Part shown: in pieces, positions 8,322 through 17,140 of the stretch
Position numbering within the stretch: the first letter of the stretch is position 1
How the letters are laid out: each line of letters begins with the position of its first letter
The notes under the pieces: generated by a model
Told to the model about the DNA's origin: nothing
What the model saw: the letters and a program-made list of their open reading frames with translations, nothing else
The model's database searches: none
Made by a program: the position numbers and the translations under genes
Origin: Cryobacterium levicorallinum
GTDB lineage: Bacteria > Actinomycetota > Actinomycetes > Actinomycetales > Microbacteriaceae
NCBI RefSeq assembly: GCF_004402405.1
Contig: NZ_SOFE01000008.1
Location: 1-64,000 of the forward strand
Direction: 5' to 3'
DNA: 64,000 nt

Positions 8322-8981
8322 CTAATACCAGCCGGAAGCCTGGGACTTGGCCCAGGCACCGCACGGGGTGCCGTAGCGGCCGGTGATATAACTGAGGCCC
8401 CACTCGATCTGGGTTCCGGCGTTGGTCGCCCAGTCGTCACCGGCCGTGGCCATTTTGGAGCCGGGAAGCGCCTGCGGGATGCCGTAGGCTCCACTCGAAC
8501 TGTTCTCGGCGTTCACACGCCAGCCTGATTCCTTCTGCCACAGCGAGACCAGGCAGTTGTACTGGTCTTCGCCCCAGCCGCGACCCGCGACAGCATCGTA
8601 GGCGTAAGCCTGAGCCGAGCCGGGATCCGGCACAGCGGCAGACGGGGCGGTGACGCTTCGCTTCTTTTCCACGGCGACGACCACCGGAACTGGCTTGGGC
8701 TTCTCGGTGACGGTGAAGCCGTCGCGAGTGATGGTATTTGTGTAGCTGCCGGCCACGAGCACGGCCTGGGCCGGCCCCTCGTCGGTGGTGCTGCCGGCGA
8801 GTTGAAAGTAGGGGGATGCAGTGGCACCCGAGTAGGGATCGACGACGGTCACGAGCACGAACGCGAAGGCGGCGGTGAATCCGAACAGAAAGTGAGACGG
8901 CTTGGCCCGACGCCGAGTTCGACGAACCGGCGGCCGCGCCTTGGCCGGGACGGATTCGATTCGTTGCAGATGCCTACCCAT
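8322..8981 (-). CDS. Secreted or membrane-anchored lytic transglycosylase (SLT/Rpf-like fold)
   Basis: The protein has 219 residues. A basic N-terminus and one hydrophobic segment at about 31-48 give a signal anchor. A linker with Lys/Pro/Val repeats follows (to about 125), then a lysozyme-like domain at about 130-219. The catalytic acid is probably Glu151 in LWQKESGW, followed by SGAYGIPQALPGSKM, the usual goose-lysozyme-type AYGIPQ motif. The C-terminus WGLSYITGRYGTPCGAW is typical of small actinobacterial peptidoglycan hydrolases. It would cleave glycan strands during growth or division. Its promoter region holds the inverted and direct repeats at 9006-9035. Confidence 0.85.
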   Translation of the reverse strand: MGRHLQRIESVPAKARPPVRRTRRRAKPSHFLFGFTAAFAFVLVTVVDPYSGATASPYFQLAGSTTDEGPAQAVLVAGSYTNTITRDGFTVTEKPKPVPVVVAVEKKRSVTAPSAAVPDPGSAQAYAYDAVAGRGWGEDQYNCLVSLWQKESGWRVNAENSSSGAYGIPQALPGSKMATAGDDWATNAGTQIEWGLSYITGRYGTPCGAWAKSQASGWY

Positions 8982-9005
8982 TACTAGATGACCCTAGCCC
9001 ACATC

Positions 9006-9035
9006 TTTGGTAACGGCCAGATAACGGTCACCAAA
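9006..9035. promoter_or_regulatory. Inverted and direct repeats upstream of the lytic transglycosylase
   Basis: TTTGGTAAC (9006-9014) and GTCACCAAA (9027-9035) are an inverted repeat with one mismatch. Inside it TAACGG occurs twice, at 9011 and 9022, spaced 11 bp. Such GTAAC-type tandem boxes recall MtrA sites, which are known to control actinobacterial cell-wall hydrolases. It could equally be a 3' hairpin of the gene ending at 9036, but there is no T-run. Confidence 0.3.
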
Positions 9036-9680
9036 TCAACGTACCGCCAGCATCACGTCGACGACGCTGTCGAGCACCAGATCGACCTGGCCTTCGCGGT
9101 ATCCGCCCCGTTCAGGGCGAAAAACGGCGGTTCGTACTTCGTCGACGGTAAGCTCACGACCGTCCAGAAAATACTTCACCAGTTTGTTTGCGAACCGATC
9201 GACATCGACCCGTTTGTAGCCGACCGCGAGCACACTGGTACGGGTGAATCGATGCCCGGGCGCACGGCTGAGGCGGGCAACAAGTACCGTGGCCGCATTC
9301 TCGGCGCCGACCGTCCAGGCCTGCTCTCCCCCGGTGCGCGAGGCGTGATCGCGTTCCCGGGCGGCAAAGGCGTCCTCGAGTCGCTCCAGTGCGGCGTCGA
9401 CATGTTCCGGCGAATATCCGCCCTTGTGCATGGCGAAGGCGGTGTGTCGAATGGCTTCGGCTGTCAAGGTCGCGCCGGTTCGCTCGGCCTCCGCGGCTGC
9501 CTTGTCCGCGACGCTGGTGTGGATGGCCTCGGTCCCCTTCGCGCCGGTGTCGGCATCCGTTTCACTGTCGGTCAGGTCGTGCCGATCGTAGGCGCGTCGG
9601 GCCGCGGCCAGAAAAGTATCGACCTGACTCACGTTGTAGCCGAGAGTTTTCTTGGCCACTCGGGGAAATATGGTGCTCAT
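9036..9680 (-). CDS. DivIVA-domain repeat protein
   Basis: The 214-residue product carries several copies of the short DivIVA-type motif: GYNVSQVDTFL near the N-terminus, GGYSPEHVDAAL around 95, VGYKRVDVDRF around 160 and GGYREGQVDLVL around 195. This repeat arrangement is found in actinobacterial DivIVA-domain proteins of unknown role; it lacks the long C-terminal coil of a true polar DivIVA. The frame is open to 9734, but ATG 9680 starts the recognisable MSTIFPRV sequence and is preferred. It lies 46 bases after cdsA in the same direction and just before the lytic transglycosylase gene. Confidence 0.75.
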   Translation of the reverse strand: MSTIFPRVAKKTLGYNVSQVDTFLAAARRAYDRHDLTDSETDADTGAKGTEAIHTSVADKAAAEAERTGATLTAEAIRHTAFAMHKGGYSPEHVDAALERLEDAFAARERDHASRTGGEQAWTVGAENAATVLVARLSRAPGHRFTRTSVLAVGYKRVDVDRFANKLVKYFLDGRELTVDEVRTAVFRPERGGYREGQVDLVLDSVVDVMLAVR

Positions 9681-9726
9681 AGCCTCATTGTCTCGGTTGT
9701 GCTGACGGGGAGCGAATCGGTTCGGC

Positions 9727-10740
9727 TCACGCAAAGACCAGGTAGAGGGCGTAGGCCGCGGCGGCCGACGGGAGGATCGAGTCCAGCCGGTCCAGAAAAC
9801 CGCCGTGCCCGGGCAGCCAGGAGCTCATGTCCTTGATCCCGAGGTCGCGTTTGATCAGCGATTCGGCCAGATCGCCGAACGTCGCCGTGAGCAGAATCAC
9901 GAGGCCGAAGACCAGGCCGAACCACCACTCCTGATCCAGCATGAAGATGGACAGCAGAACGCCGGCGATCATGCAGATCAGGCCGGCACCGATAAAGCCT
10001 TCCCAGGTTTTCTTGGGGCTGATCGAGGGTGCCATCGGATGCTTGCCAAAATTGAGCCCGCTGACGTAGGCCCCGGTATCGGCGGAAATAACCAGGATCA
10101 GGAAGGCGAGCGCCCACCACTGCCCCTCGGGCTGGGCGACGAGTAGCACGGCGAAGCTCGCCAGGAACACGACATAGACCTGAATCAGGATGCCGCCGCC
10201 CACGTCGCCGACAATAGACCGGGCCGGGGCGCGATGGGACGGAATCACCAGAAGCGCCAGCCGCCACAGGGCGATCAGCACGATCCCGCCGAGCATCACG
10301 AGCCACTGGCCGGTCGCCTCGCCGTAGAACGCGGCCGGGACGATCGCGACGGCAGAGATGAGGACCGGGATGCGCGGAACATTACGTCCCGCGTGCCGCA
10401 GCGCCTGGGCCAGCTCGAAGGCACAGAAGGCGACGATCACGACCGCGAAGATCATGAACAGTTGCTTGACGATGATGAGGCTGACCAGCATCGAACCGCC
10501 GAGCACGAGCCCGATCAGTATCGCGAGAATGAGGTTGCGCCCGGTACGGGCTTCAATGCGCTCGTTGGTGGCATCGAGCTGGGCACGCGTCGCCTGCACC
10601 TGCCGCTCGAAATCAGCCTTGGTAGTTTGCACCTGACGTTCAAAATCGGCCCGCGTCGTCTTCACTTGCGCCCGAAACTCGGCACGACTGACACCGTGAC
10701 CGCGCTTGGGCGGCTGGTCGTTCCCGGGTTTCTCGGTCAT
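9727..10740 (-). CDS. cdsA: Phosphatidate cytidylyltransferase with N-terminal hendecad coil
   Basis: CdsA makes CDP-diacylglycerol from phosphatidic acid and CTP, the branch point for membrane phospholipids. The 337-residue protein has about eight membrane helices and the signature near its C-terminus: ESLIKRDLGIKD, then PGHGGFLDRLDS. Unusual is a soluble N-terminal extension in which residues 20-63 form four 11-residue units (AEFRAQVKTTR, ADFERQVQTTK, ADFERQVQATR, AQLDATNERIE), a predicted hendecad coiled coil directly before the first membrane helix. It follows frr by 11 bases, the usual actinobacterial order rpsB-tsf-pyrH-frr-cdsA. Confidence 0.93.
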   Translation of the reverse strand: MTEKPGNDQPPKRGHGVSRAEFRAQVKTTRADFERQVQTTKADFERQVQATRAQLDATNERIEARTGRNLILAILIGLVLGGSMLVSLIIVKQLFMIFAVVIVAFCAFELAQALRHAGRNVPRIPVLISAVAIVPAAFYGEATGQWLVMLGGIVLIALWRLALLVIPSHRAPARSIVGDVGGGILIQVYVVFLASFAVLLVAQPEGQWWALAFLILVISADTGAYVSGLNFGKHPMAPSISPKKTWEGFIGAGLICMIAGVLLSIFMLDQEWWFGLVFGLVILLTATFGDLAESLIKRDLGIKDMSSWLPGHGGFLDRLDSILPSAAAAYALYLVFA

Positions 10741-10751
10741 CTGAAGGCTCC

Positions 10752-11306
10752 CTAGATCTCGAGGAGTTCGGCTTCCTTGCGCTTGAACGCGTCATCAATG
10801 CCGTCCACGTGGCTCTTGGTGATCAGCTCCAGCTCTTTCTCGGCCCGACCGACCTCGTCGTCGCCGACCTCGCTCTTGAGCGCGTCGAGCTCATCCTTGG
10901 CCTTGCGACGGATGTTTCGCACCGAGATGCGGGCATCCTCTGCCTTGGCCTTGACGATTTTCACGAATTCCTTGCGGCGTTCCGTGGTGAGCTCTGGGAG
11001 GGTCGCGCGAATGGTGGTGCCGTCGTTGCCGACGTTGGCGCCCAGGTTCGGAGTGTCGCGAATGGCGATCTCGATGTCGCGCAGGGCCGCCTTGTCGTAC
11101 GGGCCAATCAGCATGGTGCGGGCTTCCTGGTTCTGCAGGGAAGCGAGCTGCTCCAGCGGGGTCATGGTGCCGTAGTAGCTCACCAGGATTTTCGCGAACA
11201 TCTGCGGGTTGGCACGTCCAGTGCGCACGGTTCCAAAATCATCTTTGGCGGCCTCGAGGGCCCGATTCATGCGCGCAGTGGCGTCGGAAAGAACATCCGC
11301 GATCAC
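10752..11306 (-). CDS. frr: Ribosome recycling factor
   Basis: At 184 residues this has the normal length and full-length similarity to [17 protein letters not shown] near the start, [43 protein letters not shown], and the long C-terminal helix with [12 protein letters not shown]. It splits post-termination ribosomes with EF-G. The start is GTG at 11306. It lies 30 bases after pyrH and immediately before cdsA, in an apparent operon. Confidence 0.96.
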   Translation of the reverse strand: MIADVLSDATARMNRALEAAKDDFGTVRTGRANPQMFAKILVSYYGTMTPLEQLASLQNQEARTMLIGPYDKAALRDIEIAIRDTPNLGANVGNDGTTIRATLPELTTERRKEFVKIVKAKAEDARISVRNIRRKAKDELDALKSEVGDDEVGRAEKELELITKSHVDGIDDAFKRKEAELLEI

Positions 11307-11336
11307 GGTGACTCCTTTATTGGTGGTGGAATAATT

Positions 11337-12119
11337 CTAGTTGGAGACGCGCGTGCCCAGATCGGTGCCCAGAATGGCGGCGGTGACGTTGCCTTCCGGG
11401 GCCATGCCGAAGACCTGCATCGGCATGTGGTTGTCCATGCACAGGCTGAAAGCGGTGGAGTCGACCACCTTGAGCCCGCGCTGCAGCGCCTCGAGGTAGG
11501 TGATGTGGTGGATCTTCTGCGCATCGGGGTTGGTGCGAGGGTCGTCGGAATAGACGCCGTCGACACCGTTTTTTGCCACGAGCACAACGTCAGCATCGAT
11601 TTCGAGGGCGCGCTGGGCAGCGACGGTGTCGGTGGAAAAGTAGGGCAGTCCGGCGCCGGCACCGAAGATGACGACGCGGCCCTTCTCGAGGTGACGCTCG
11701 GCGCGGCGCGGAATATACAGCTCGGCGACCTGGGTCATCGAGATCGCGGACTGCACCCGGGTTTCAGCGCCGGCCTGCTCCAGGAAGTCCTGCAGGGCCA
11801 GAGCGTTCATGACTGTGCCGAGCATGCCCATATAGTCGGCGCGGCCACGGTCCATGCCGCGCTGGGAGAGCTCTGCGCCGCGGAAGAAGTTGCCGCCGCC
11901 GACGACGATGGCGACCTCGACCTGCTTGGCGCCCTCGGCGATTTCACGGGCCAGCGAGCTGACGACATCCGGGTTGACTCCGACGGCGCCGCCGCCAAAA
12001 GCCTCACCCGACAATTTCAGAAGCACTCGTCGTTTCTTGACGATAGCGGTGGGCCTGACCGGTACAGAAAAAGTACTGGCCGGGCTGTTATGGGTGTGCG
12101 TGCTGGCCGTGTCAGTCAT
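11337..12119 (-). CDS. pyrH: UMP kinase
   Basis: This is a bacterial hexameric UMP kinase (UMP + ATP to UDP) of 260 residues. The amino-acid-kinase-type start [16 protein letters not shown] at about 29-44 is followed by [27 protein letters not shown] and the ATP/UMP loop [15 protein letters not shown]. The N-terminal 28 residues are a Ser/Thr-rich extension compared with E. coli PyrH. ATG at 12119 is used; no better internal start is evident. A strong terminator hairpin separates it from tsf upstream, so pyrH probably has its own promoter in the gap at 12120-12190. Confidence 0.95.
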   Translation of the reverse strand: MTDTASTHTHNSPASTFSVPVRPTAIVKKRRVLLKLSGEAFGGGAVGVNPDVVSSLAREIAEGAKQVEVAIVVGGGNFFRGAELSQRGMDRGRADYMGMLGTVMNALALQDFLEQAGAETRVQSAISMTQVAELYIPRRAERHLEKGRVVIFGAGAGLPYFSTDTVAAQRALEIDADVVLVAKNGVDGVYSDDPRTNPDAQKIHHITYLEALQRGLKVVDSTAFSLCMDNHMPMQVFGMAPEGNVTAAILGTDLGTRVSN

Positions 12120-12192
12120 GGCGTGCGGGGCCTTCCGAAGTGGGGTGTTACCAAACTACCAAGAGCGTGCGCGTACCCCAGGGGGCACACAC

Positions 12193-12232
12193 AAAAACGG
12201 AGGCCGGATTGCTTTCGCAATCCGACCTCCGT
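12193..12232 (-). terminator. Rho-independent terminator of rpsB-tsf
   Basis: Bases 12197-12212 and 12217-12232 form a 16-bp stem with a single mismatch and, on the minus strand, a GAAA tetraloop. The stem is followed by five T (12197-12193 read on the minus strand). It starts 10 bases after the tsf stop and is a textbook intrinsic terminator. Confidence 0.92.
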
Positions 12233-12241
12233 CATTCGTTG

Positions 12242-13069
12242 TTAGGCGCCGACCTTGAACCGGGCGAAGCCCGACACGGTCAGTTTTGCATCGTCGAGGA
12301 CCTTCGCAACGGATACCTTGTTGTCCTTGGCGTAGTCCTGTTCGAGCAGGGCGACCTGCTTGAGGTACGCCTTGACGCGTCCCTCAACGATCTTGGGCAG
12401 TGCCGCTTCCGGCTTGCCCTCGTTCTTCGAGATCTCGGTGACGATCTTGCGCTCGGTCTCCACCAGGTCAGCAGGAACATCGCTGGCCGCGAGGTACTCG
12501 GGGTTGGCGAACGAGATGTGCTGGGCGACGCTGCGAGCGGTCTCCACGTCGGCTCCAGAGAAGCCGAGAACAACGCCGACCTGCGGGGGCAGGTCCTTGC
12601 TGGTCTTGTGCAGGTAAATCGAGAACGATTCGCCGGTGACGGCGGCAACACGGCGAAGTTCGAACTTCTCGCCGATGATGGCCGCTTCGCCGTCGATGAG
12701 CTCGGCAACGGTCTGGGTGCCGGCCGTTGCGGCCAGTCCAGCCTCAACCGTCGTCGCGCCAGCGGCGGCGATCGCGTCGAGCACCTTGTCGGCCAGAACG
12801 ACGAACTTGTCACCCTTGGCGACGAAGTCGGTCTCGCAGGCGAGTTCGATCATGTACGCGGTCGTGCCGACTTCCTTGGCAGCGACGAGTCCCTCAGAGG
12901 TGGAACGGTCAGCGCGCTTGGCGTTGCCCTTTGCACCCTTGAGACGCAGGATCTCGATGGCCTTGTCCATGTCGCCGTCGGCTTCAACGAGGGCGTTCTT
13001 GGTGTCGACCATTCCGGTGCCGAGGTTCTCGCGGAGAGCCTTGACGTTTTCGAGTGTGAAGTTTGCCAT
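12242..13069 (-). CDS. tsf: Translation elongation factor Ts
   Basis: EF-Ts exchanges GDP for GTP on EF-Tu. The 275-residue product starts MANFTLENVKALRENLGTGM, with the UBA-like N-terminal domain containing VDTKNALVEADGDMDKAI and the core motif ACETDFVAKGDKF. The frame is open to 13315, but the ATG at 13069 gives the family start; the extra part is shadow sequence over the rpsB tail. It follows rpsB by 10 bases and ends at the terminator at 12193-12232. Confidence 0.96.
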   Translation of the reverse strand: MANFTLENVKALRENLGTGMVDTKNALVEADGDMDKAIEILRLKGAKGNAKRADRSTSEGLVAAKEVGTTAYMIELACETDFVAKGDKFVVLADKVLDAIAAAGATTVEAGLAATAGTQTVAELIDGEAAIIGEKFELRRVAAVTGESFSIYLHKTSKDLPPQVGVVLGFSGADVETARSVAQHISFANPEYLAASDVPADLVETERKIVTEISKNEGKPEAALPKIVEGRVKAYLKQVALLEQDYAKDNKVSVAKVLDDAKLTVSGFARFKVGA

Positions 13070-13079
13070 ACCGGGTTCC

Positions 13080-14024
13080 TTACTTGGTCTCTTCGGCGGC
13101 AACGGTCGGCTCATCGGCGACGGCAGCCAGTACGGCGGCAACGTCGGAGTCGGCGACAGCGTCGGCGATGGTGACGGAGGGCTCTGCAACGACGGCCTCG
13201 TCGGCGACGACGGTAGCGTCGGCAACCTTCTCGGTCTCGGCAGAGGACTGCGCGGGGGTGGTTTCGGCGTCGGAGGCCTGAAGCAGTTCAGCTTCCCACG
13301 CGGCGAGGGGCTCAACTTCAGCCTCCGGCTTGGCGTGGCGCTGGATCAGGCCCTCGGCTGCAGCGTCCGCGATGATGCGGGTCAGCAGGCCAACGGAGCG
13401 GATGGCGTCGTCGTTGCCCGGGATCGGGTACTGCACGTCGTCGGGGTCGCAGTTGGTGTCGAGGATGGCGATGACGGGGATGCCGAGCTTGCGCGCCTCG
13501 TCAATAGCGAGGTGTTCCTTGTTGGTGTCAACAACCCACAGCGCAGACGGGGTCTTCGTGAGGTTGCGGATTCCGCCGAGGCTCTTGTGCAGCTTGACGA
13601 GTTCGCGCTTCTTGATGAGCATTTCCTTCTTCGTGAAACCGCTCTTGGCGGTGTCTTCGAAGTCGAGCTCTTCGAGTTCTTTCATGCGGGCCAGACGCTT
13701 GGAAACGGTCTGGAAGTTGGTGAGGAGTCCACCGAGCCAGCGCTGGTTGACGTAGGGCTGGCCTACGCGCTGCGCCTGCTCTGAAATGGATTCCTGGGCC
13801 TGCTTCTTGGTGCCAACGAAGAGGATGGTGCCGCCGTGGGCAACCGTCTCCTTGACGAAGTCATAGGCCTTGTCAACGAACCCGAGCGACTGCTGCAGGT
13901 CGATGATGTAGATGCCGGAACGCTCGGTGAAGATGAAGCGCTTCATCTTCGGGTTCCAACGGCGGGTCTGGTGCCCGAAGTGCACGCCGCTGTCAAGCAG
14001 CTGGCGAATGGTTACGACGGCCAT
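13080..14024 (-). CDS. rpsB: 30S ribosomal protein S2
   Basis: S2 starts [20 protein letters not shown] at the ATG at 14024. Family motifs continue with [43 protein letters not shown] and [14 protein letters not shown]. The last 60 or so of its 314 residues are an Ala/Val/Glu-rich acidic tail (about 255-314), longer than E. coli S2 but common in actinobacteria. Start extension to 14066 is rejected because it lacks similarity. It is the first gene of the rpsB-tsf unit. Confidence 0.96.
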   Translation of the reverse strand: MAVVTIRQLLDSGVHFGHQTRRWNPKMKRFIFTERSGIYIIDLQQSLGFVDKAYDFVKETVAHGGTILFVGTKKQAQESISEQAQRVGQPYVNQRWLGGLLTNFQTVSKRLARMKELEELDFEDTAKSGFTKKEMLIKKRELVKLHKSLGGIRNLTKTPSALWVVDTNKEHLAIDEARKLGIPVIAILDTNCDPDDVQYPIPGNDDAIRSVGLLTRIIADAAAEGLIQRHAKPEAEVEPLAAWEAELLQASDAETTPAQSSAETEKVADATVVADEAVVAEPSVTIADAVADSDVAAVLAAVADEPTVAAEETK

Positions 14025-14363
14025 GTGCCGTACTCCTGTTCTGATGCGCGCTCGCACGCACACCAATCGGTTTGTGCGATGATCGGTCGATCATCACTCC
14101 TGGTACCCGGCACATGTCCGCCCTGTACCTGCAAGATTCGCTGTGCATGAATCTGGCTGTACGGGACCGATTGGACATGGCGGCCAAATGGGCACGCGTA
14201 GTCAGCGCACGAAGCGCTGCTGTGGATAGCGTATCACCGTCGGCCGGGTGGTCGAGACCGGACCGTAGGAAAACAGCTCCTCCACCGCAGCGGTCCTTAT
14301 GTCCTCTGCACGAATGCGCCCACGAGCTGTTCGCCCGAGGCGCCACCCGGCCAGGCTGGCCCC
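14025..14363. other. Divergent intergenic region between rpsB and the M23 peptidase
   Basis: These 339 bases hold no convincing gene. They must contain the promoters of rpsB (leftward) and of the M23 gene (rightward). The only clear structure is a perfect 16-bp palindrome ATGATCGGTCGATCAT at 14079-14094, 55-70 bases before the rpsB start, which would lie in or near the rpsB leader. No -35/-10 pair was good enough to name. Confidence 0.5.
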
Positions 14364-14900
14364 ATGCATACGTTACGCAATCTCGCGATTCGCCGCCTGG
14401 CGGCATCCGCTGTGATGCTGCTCATTCTCCTCGGGAGTCCGTTTGCCACGGCGAGCGCGGTTCCCCCGGCGGTCGTGACGCCGGGAGTGGATGGCTGGCG
14501 CTGGCCGCTCCCGGAGCCGCACCGGGTGATCGCCCCGTTCATTGCGCCGGTCATGCCCTATGCTGCCGGTCATCGCGGCATCGACCTGACGGCGCAGACC
14601 GGCGATACCGTGCTGGCTCCGCACGACGGCGTCGTATCATTCGCCGGCGTGGTCGTTGATCGACCGGTGCTCTCCATCACCCAGGTCGGTGATCTGATCA
14701 CAACGGTGGAGCCGGTGTTGGCGCTCGTGGCCGAGGGCGACCGGGTGCAGGGCGGGCAGCAGATCGGAACTGTGGCGACGGGCGGTCATTGCCCGCCGGG
14801 CTGCCTGCACTTGGGGGTACGCCTGCACGGGAACTACGTGTCGCCGCTGCTCTATCTCGGCGGCTTGCAGCGAGCCGTGTTACTTCCGGCCGGCCCGTGA
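14364..14900 (+). CDS. Secreted M23-family peptidase-like protein
   Basis: The 178-residue protein has a signal peptide (basic LRNLAIRRLAA, hydrophobic core to about 30, cleavage near ASA-VPP). The mature part has WPLPEPHRVIAPF and a LytM fold: HRGIDL supplies the first His and Asp of the zinc site, APHDGVVSFAG is the usual strand, and the last His is in CLHLGV. Canonical M23 enzymes have H-x-H in the last motif; here HLG leaves only one histidine, so activity may be reduced. Lying between rpsB and xerC is the conserved actinobacterial position for this gene. Confidence 0.8.
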   Translation: MHTLRNLAIRRLAASAVMLLILLGSPFATASAVPPAVVTPGVDGWRWPLPEPHRVIAPFIAPVMPYAAGHRGIDLTAQTGDTVLAPHDGVVSFAGVVVDRPVLSITQVGDLITTVEPVLALVAEGDRVQGGQQIGTVATGGHCPPGCLHLGVRLHGNYVSPLLYLGGLQRAVLLPAGP

Positions 14901-14957
14901 CGGTGCGCCGTACTGGCAGGTCAGCGCGACGTCGAAACGAGGAACCAACGCTGGCGG

Positions 14958-15971
14958 TCAGGCGCGGGGGTGTGCCAGTCCGTAGCTGGCCTTGAGCCGT
15001 TCGGCGGAGACGTGCGTGTAGATCTGGGTGGTGCCGAGGCTGACGTGTCCGAGCAGCTCCTGCACGGCCCGCAGGTCGGCGCCGCCGTCGAGAAGGTGGG
15101 TGGCCGCGGTGTGTCGCAAGGCGTGGGGACCCGCCGGACCGGTTCCGGGAACCTCGGCGAGCAGGGTGGCAACCAGTCGGTAGACCCCGCGTGTGCCCAG
15201 ACGCTGACCCTGGCGGCCAAGAAACAACGCGGTGGTGCCGGGTGCTGTGGCGCCGGGCGCTGACGTCGGGCCCGAGCTCGACGCGTGTTCCACGAGCGAG
15301 CGGCGGGCCTGGCCGAGGTAGTGCACGATCGCACGCTGCGCCGGCACGCCGAACGGCACCACGCGCTCCTTGGAGCCCTTGCCCGTGACCCGCACGGTCA
15401 GCCGGTCGAGGTCGACGTCGGCGACGTCGAGTCCGACGAGTTCGGAAACACGCAGGGCCGAAGCGTAGAGCAGTTCGACGATCGCCAGATCACGCGCGGC
15501 CAGATCACGCACGGCAGGTTCGCGATCGATGCGGGTCCCGGACTCGGCGCCATCTGGCCTACCGCCGGCCTCCACTTCCCCGTGCGCGCGGGTCGTGAGC
15601 AGTTCAAGCAACTCGTTCATCTGGGTGTGGGTGATCACGCGGGGAAGCGTGTGGCCAGGCTTCGGCGAGCGCAGGCGAGCGGCCGGATCCACGCTGTCGT
15701 CGCGGGCCCGCGCCAGCCAGGCGGTGAAGCTGCGCGCCGACGCCGACCGACGGGCGAGCGTCGCGCGGGCGAGGCCGGCCTGGGTACCCACCCACAGCCA
15801 TTCCCGGAGCAGCTCCAGGGTCAGATCAGCGGATGCCGCGCTACCACGTTCCGCAGCAAACGCGGCCAGCTGCGCCAGATCGGTGCGGTACGCCCGAACG
15901 GTGTGCGCCGAGTAGCCACGCTCCGCGCTCAGGTATCGCAGAAACGCGTCGATGTCGTCGGTCAGGGGCAC
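14958..15971 (-). CDS. xerC: Tyrosine recombinase (XerC type)
   Basis: A chromosome-dimer-resolving integrase-fold recombinase. The N-terminal core-binding domain starts DAFLRYLSAERGYSAHTVRAY. The catalytic domain has Arg in ALRVSELVGLD, Lys in TGKGSKERVVPF, HALRHTAATHLL, and LGHVSLGTTQIYTHV with the nucleophile Tyr. The frame is open to a GTG at 16088, but the first 39 residues are Arg/Cys-rich and unlike the family, so the GTG at 15971 (337 residues) is preferred; no strong ribosome site decides. An insert near 195-215 and a Gly/Ala-rich insert near 300 make it longer than E. coli XerC. Confidence 0.88.
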   Translation of the reverse strand: MPLTDDIDAFLRYLSAERGYSAHTVRAYRTDLAQLAAFAAERGSAASADLTLELLREWLWVGTQAGLARATLARRSASARSFTAWLARARDDSVDPAARLRSPKPGHTLPRVITHTQMNELLELLTTRAHGEVEAGGRPDGAESGTRIDREPAVRDLAARDLAIVELLYASALRVSELVGLDVADVDLDRLTVRVTGKGSKERVVPFGVPAQRAIVHYLGQARRSLVEHASSSGPTSAPGATAPGTTALFLGRQGQRLGTRGVYRLVATLLAEVPGTGPAGPHALRHTAATHLLDGGADLRAVQELLGHVSLGTTQIYTHVSAERLKASYGLAHPRA

Positions 15972-16097
15972 GGGTTCAGTTTCGTCTCGGCAGCGAGCGT
16001 CCCGCGCGCGACCCGCGGCACGGGGGCAGAATTGGCGGGCCGAACGGCATCCGTTCGTGGTCGAGTTGGTCTGCTGGCGCTGGGACACTTCGCGTGA

Positions 16098-17066
16098 TCA
16101 TTGTTGGCGGGAAAAGGCTTCGAGTCGGGCTTCGGGTGACAGGATGGCCAGTCGATCGACATAGTCGGCCGGAAAATGGGTGGCCGTATCGAAGGCGCCG
16201 ATCGGTACCTGCGAGTGCGTGATCTGGTCGGCGTAGACGTGCAGCAGGTTGACGGTGCGGCCGCCTTTGACGCCGGTCAGTTCACGCTCGGGAGCGCTGA
16301 GATCCATCGTGTAGCAGGTGGCCGCGGCCACGGAGACTGGAATTCCGGCGAACAGGCCCTGGGTCGCATAGTGCAGGTGACCACCGAGAATCGCGCGTAC
16401 GTCGCTGCCGTCCAGCACCGCCGCCAAGCGCGGCTGTTCCTGCAGTTCGAGCAGGCTCATCAACGGCAGCGGGGTGGGAATCGGCGGGTGGTGCAGCGCC
16501 AGAATGGAGCCGTGACGGGCGGGCGTGCTGAGCACCGTGCGCAGCCACTCCAGCTGCGCGTCGGTCACCTCACCGTGGTGATAGCCCGGCACGCTGGTGT
16601 CGAGGGCAATGATTCGCAGGCCGTCGAGGTCGTGCACCTGGTCGACGGGGTCCTGGTCGACGGGGTCCTGGTCGACGCGGCCTTGGTCGACAGTGCCTTG
16701 ATCAGCTGCGCGCGCCGCTTCGCCCGGCTGATCCTGCCCGAGTAGGACGCTCCGAAAAGCGGCGCGCTGGTCGTGGTTGCCCATCACCCAGATGACCTTC
16801 GCTTGCCACTGGGCCGCGACGGCTTCGACGATGCCGCGGATGCGGCGGTAGGCATCCGCTTCGCCACGATCGGCGACATCACCGGTGATTATGAGGGCAT
16901 CGGGGCGGATGCCCGACCGGTGCAGCTGTTCGAGGGCACGATGCACCGTGGTGTCGGTGTCGACGGTGCCGTACAGCGCCGCGGCATCCGCTAGAAAATG
17001 GGTGTCGCTGAGGTGAACCAGAATCTTGTCGGCGGGCGCATACTGGCCCCACTGCATGCTCGCCAT
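16098..17066 (-). CDS. Metallophosphoesterase, CpdA-like cyclic nucleotide phosphodiesterase
   Basis: This 322-residue calcineurin-type enzyme shows all metal motifs in order: LSDTHF, TGDVADRG, MGNHDQ, LHHPPIP and GGHLHY. That pattern matches the class III 3',5'-cAMP phosphodiesterase/CpdA group, though other phosphoesters are possible. Between the GNHD motif and the next strand lies a low-complexity insert with repeated VDQ units (VDQGRVDQDPVDQDPVDQ), made by 15-bp repeats near 16636-16690. ATG at 17066 is used; ATG 17057 is also possible. Divergent from the decarboxylase pseudogene, 74 bases apart. Confidence 0.82.
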   Translation of the reverse strand: MASMQWGQYAPADKILVHLSDTHFLADAAALYGTVDTDTTVHRALEQLHRSGIRPDALIITGDVADRGEADAYRRIRGIVEAVAAQWQAKVIWVMGNHDQRAAFRSVLLGQDQPGEAARAADQGTVDQGRVDQDPVDQDPVDQVHDLDGLRIIALDTSVPGYHHGEVTDAQLEWLRTVLSTPARHGSILALHHPPIPTPLPLMSLLELQEQPRLAAVLDGSDVRAILGGHLHYATQGLFAGIPVSVAAATCYTMDLSAPERELTGVKGGRTVNLLHVYADQITHSQVPIGAFDTATHFPADYVDRLAILSPEARLEAFSRQQ

Positions 17067-17140
17067 TTCCCGTCCCGTCGTTGGGATCCACCCTACGGGC
17101 TGCCACCGACAGGCCGGTCACCCAGGGCTATCACGGCGGC

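Noticed and set aside
15972-16088. N-terminal extension of XerC from GTG 16088
   Set aside because: The added 39 residues are Arg/Cys-rich and unlike the family, although the start would lie close to the preceding gene.
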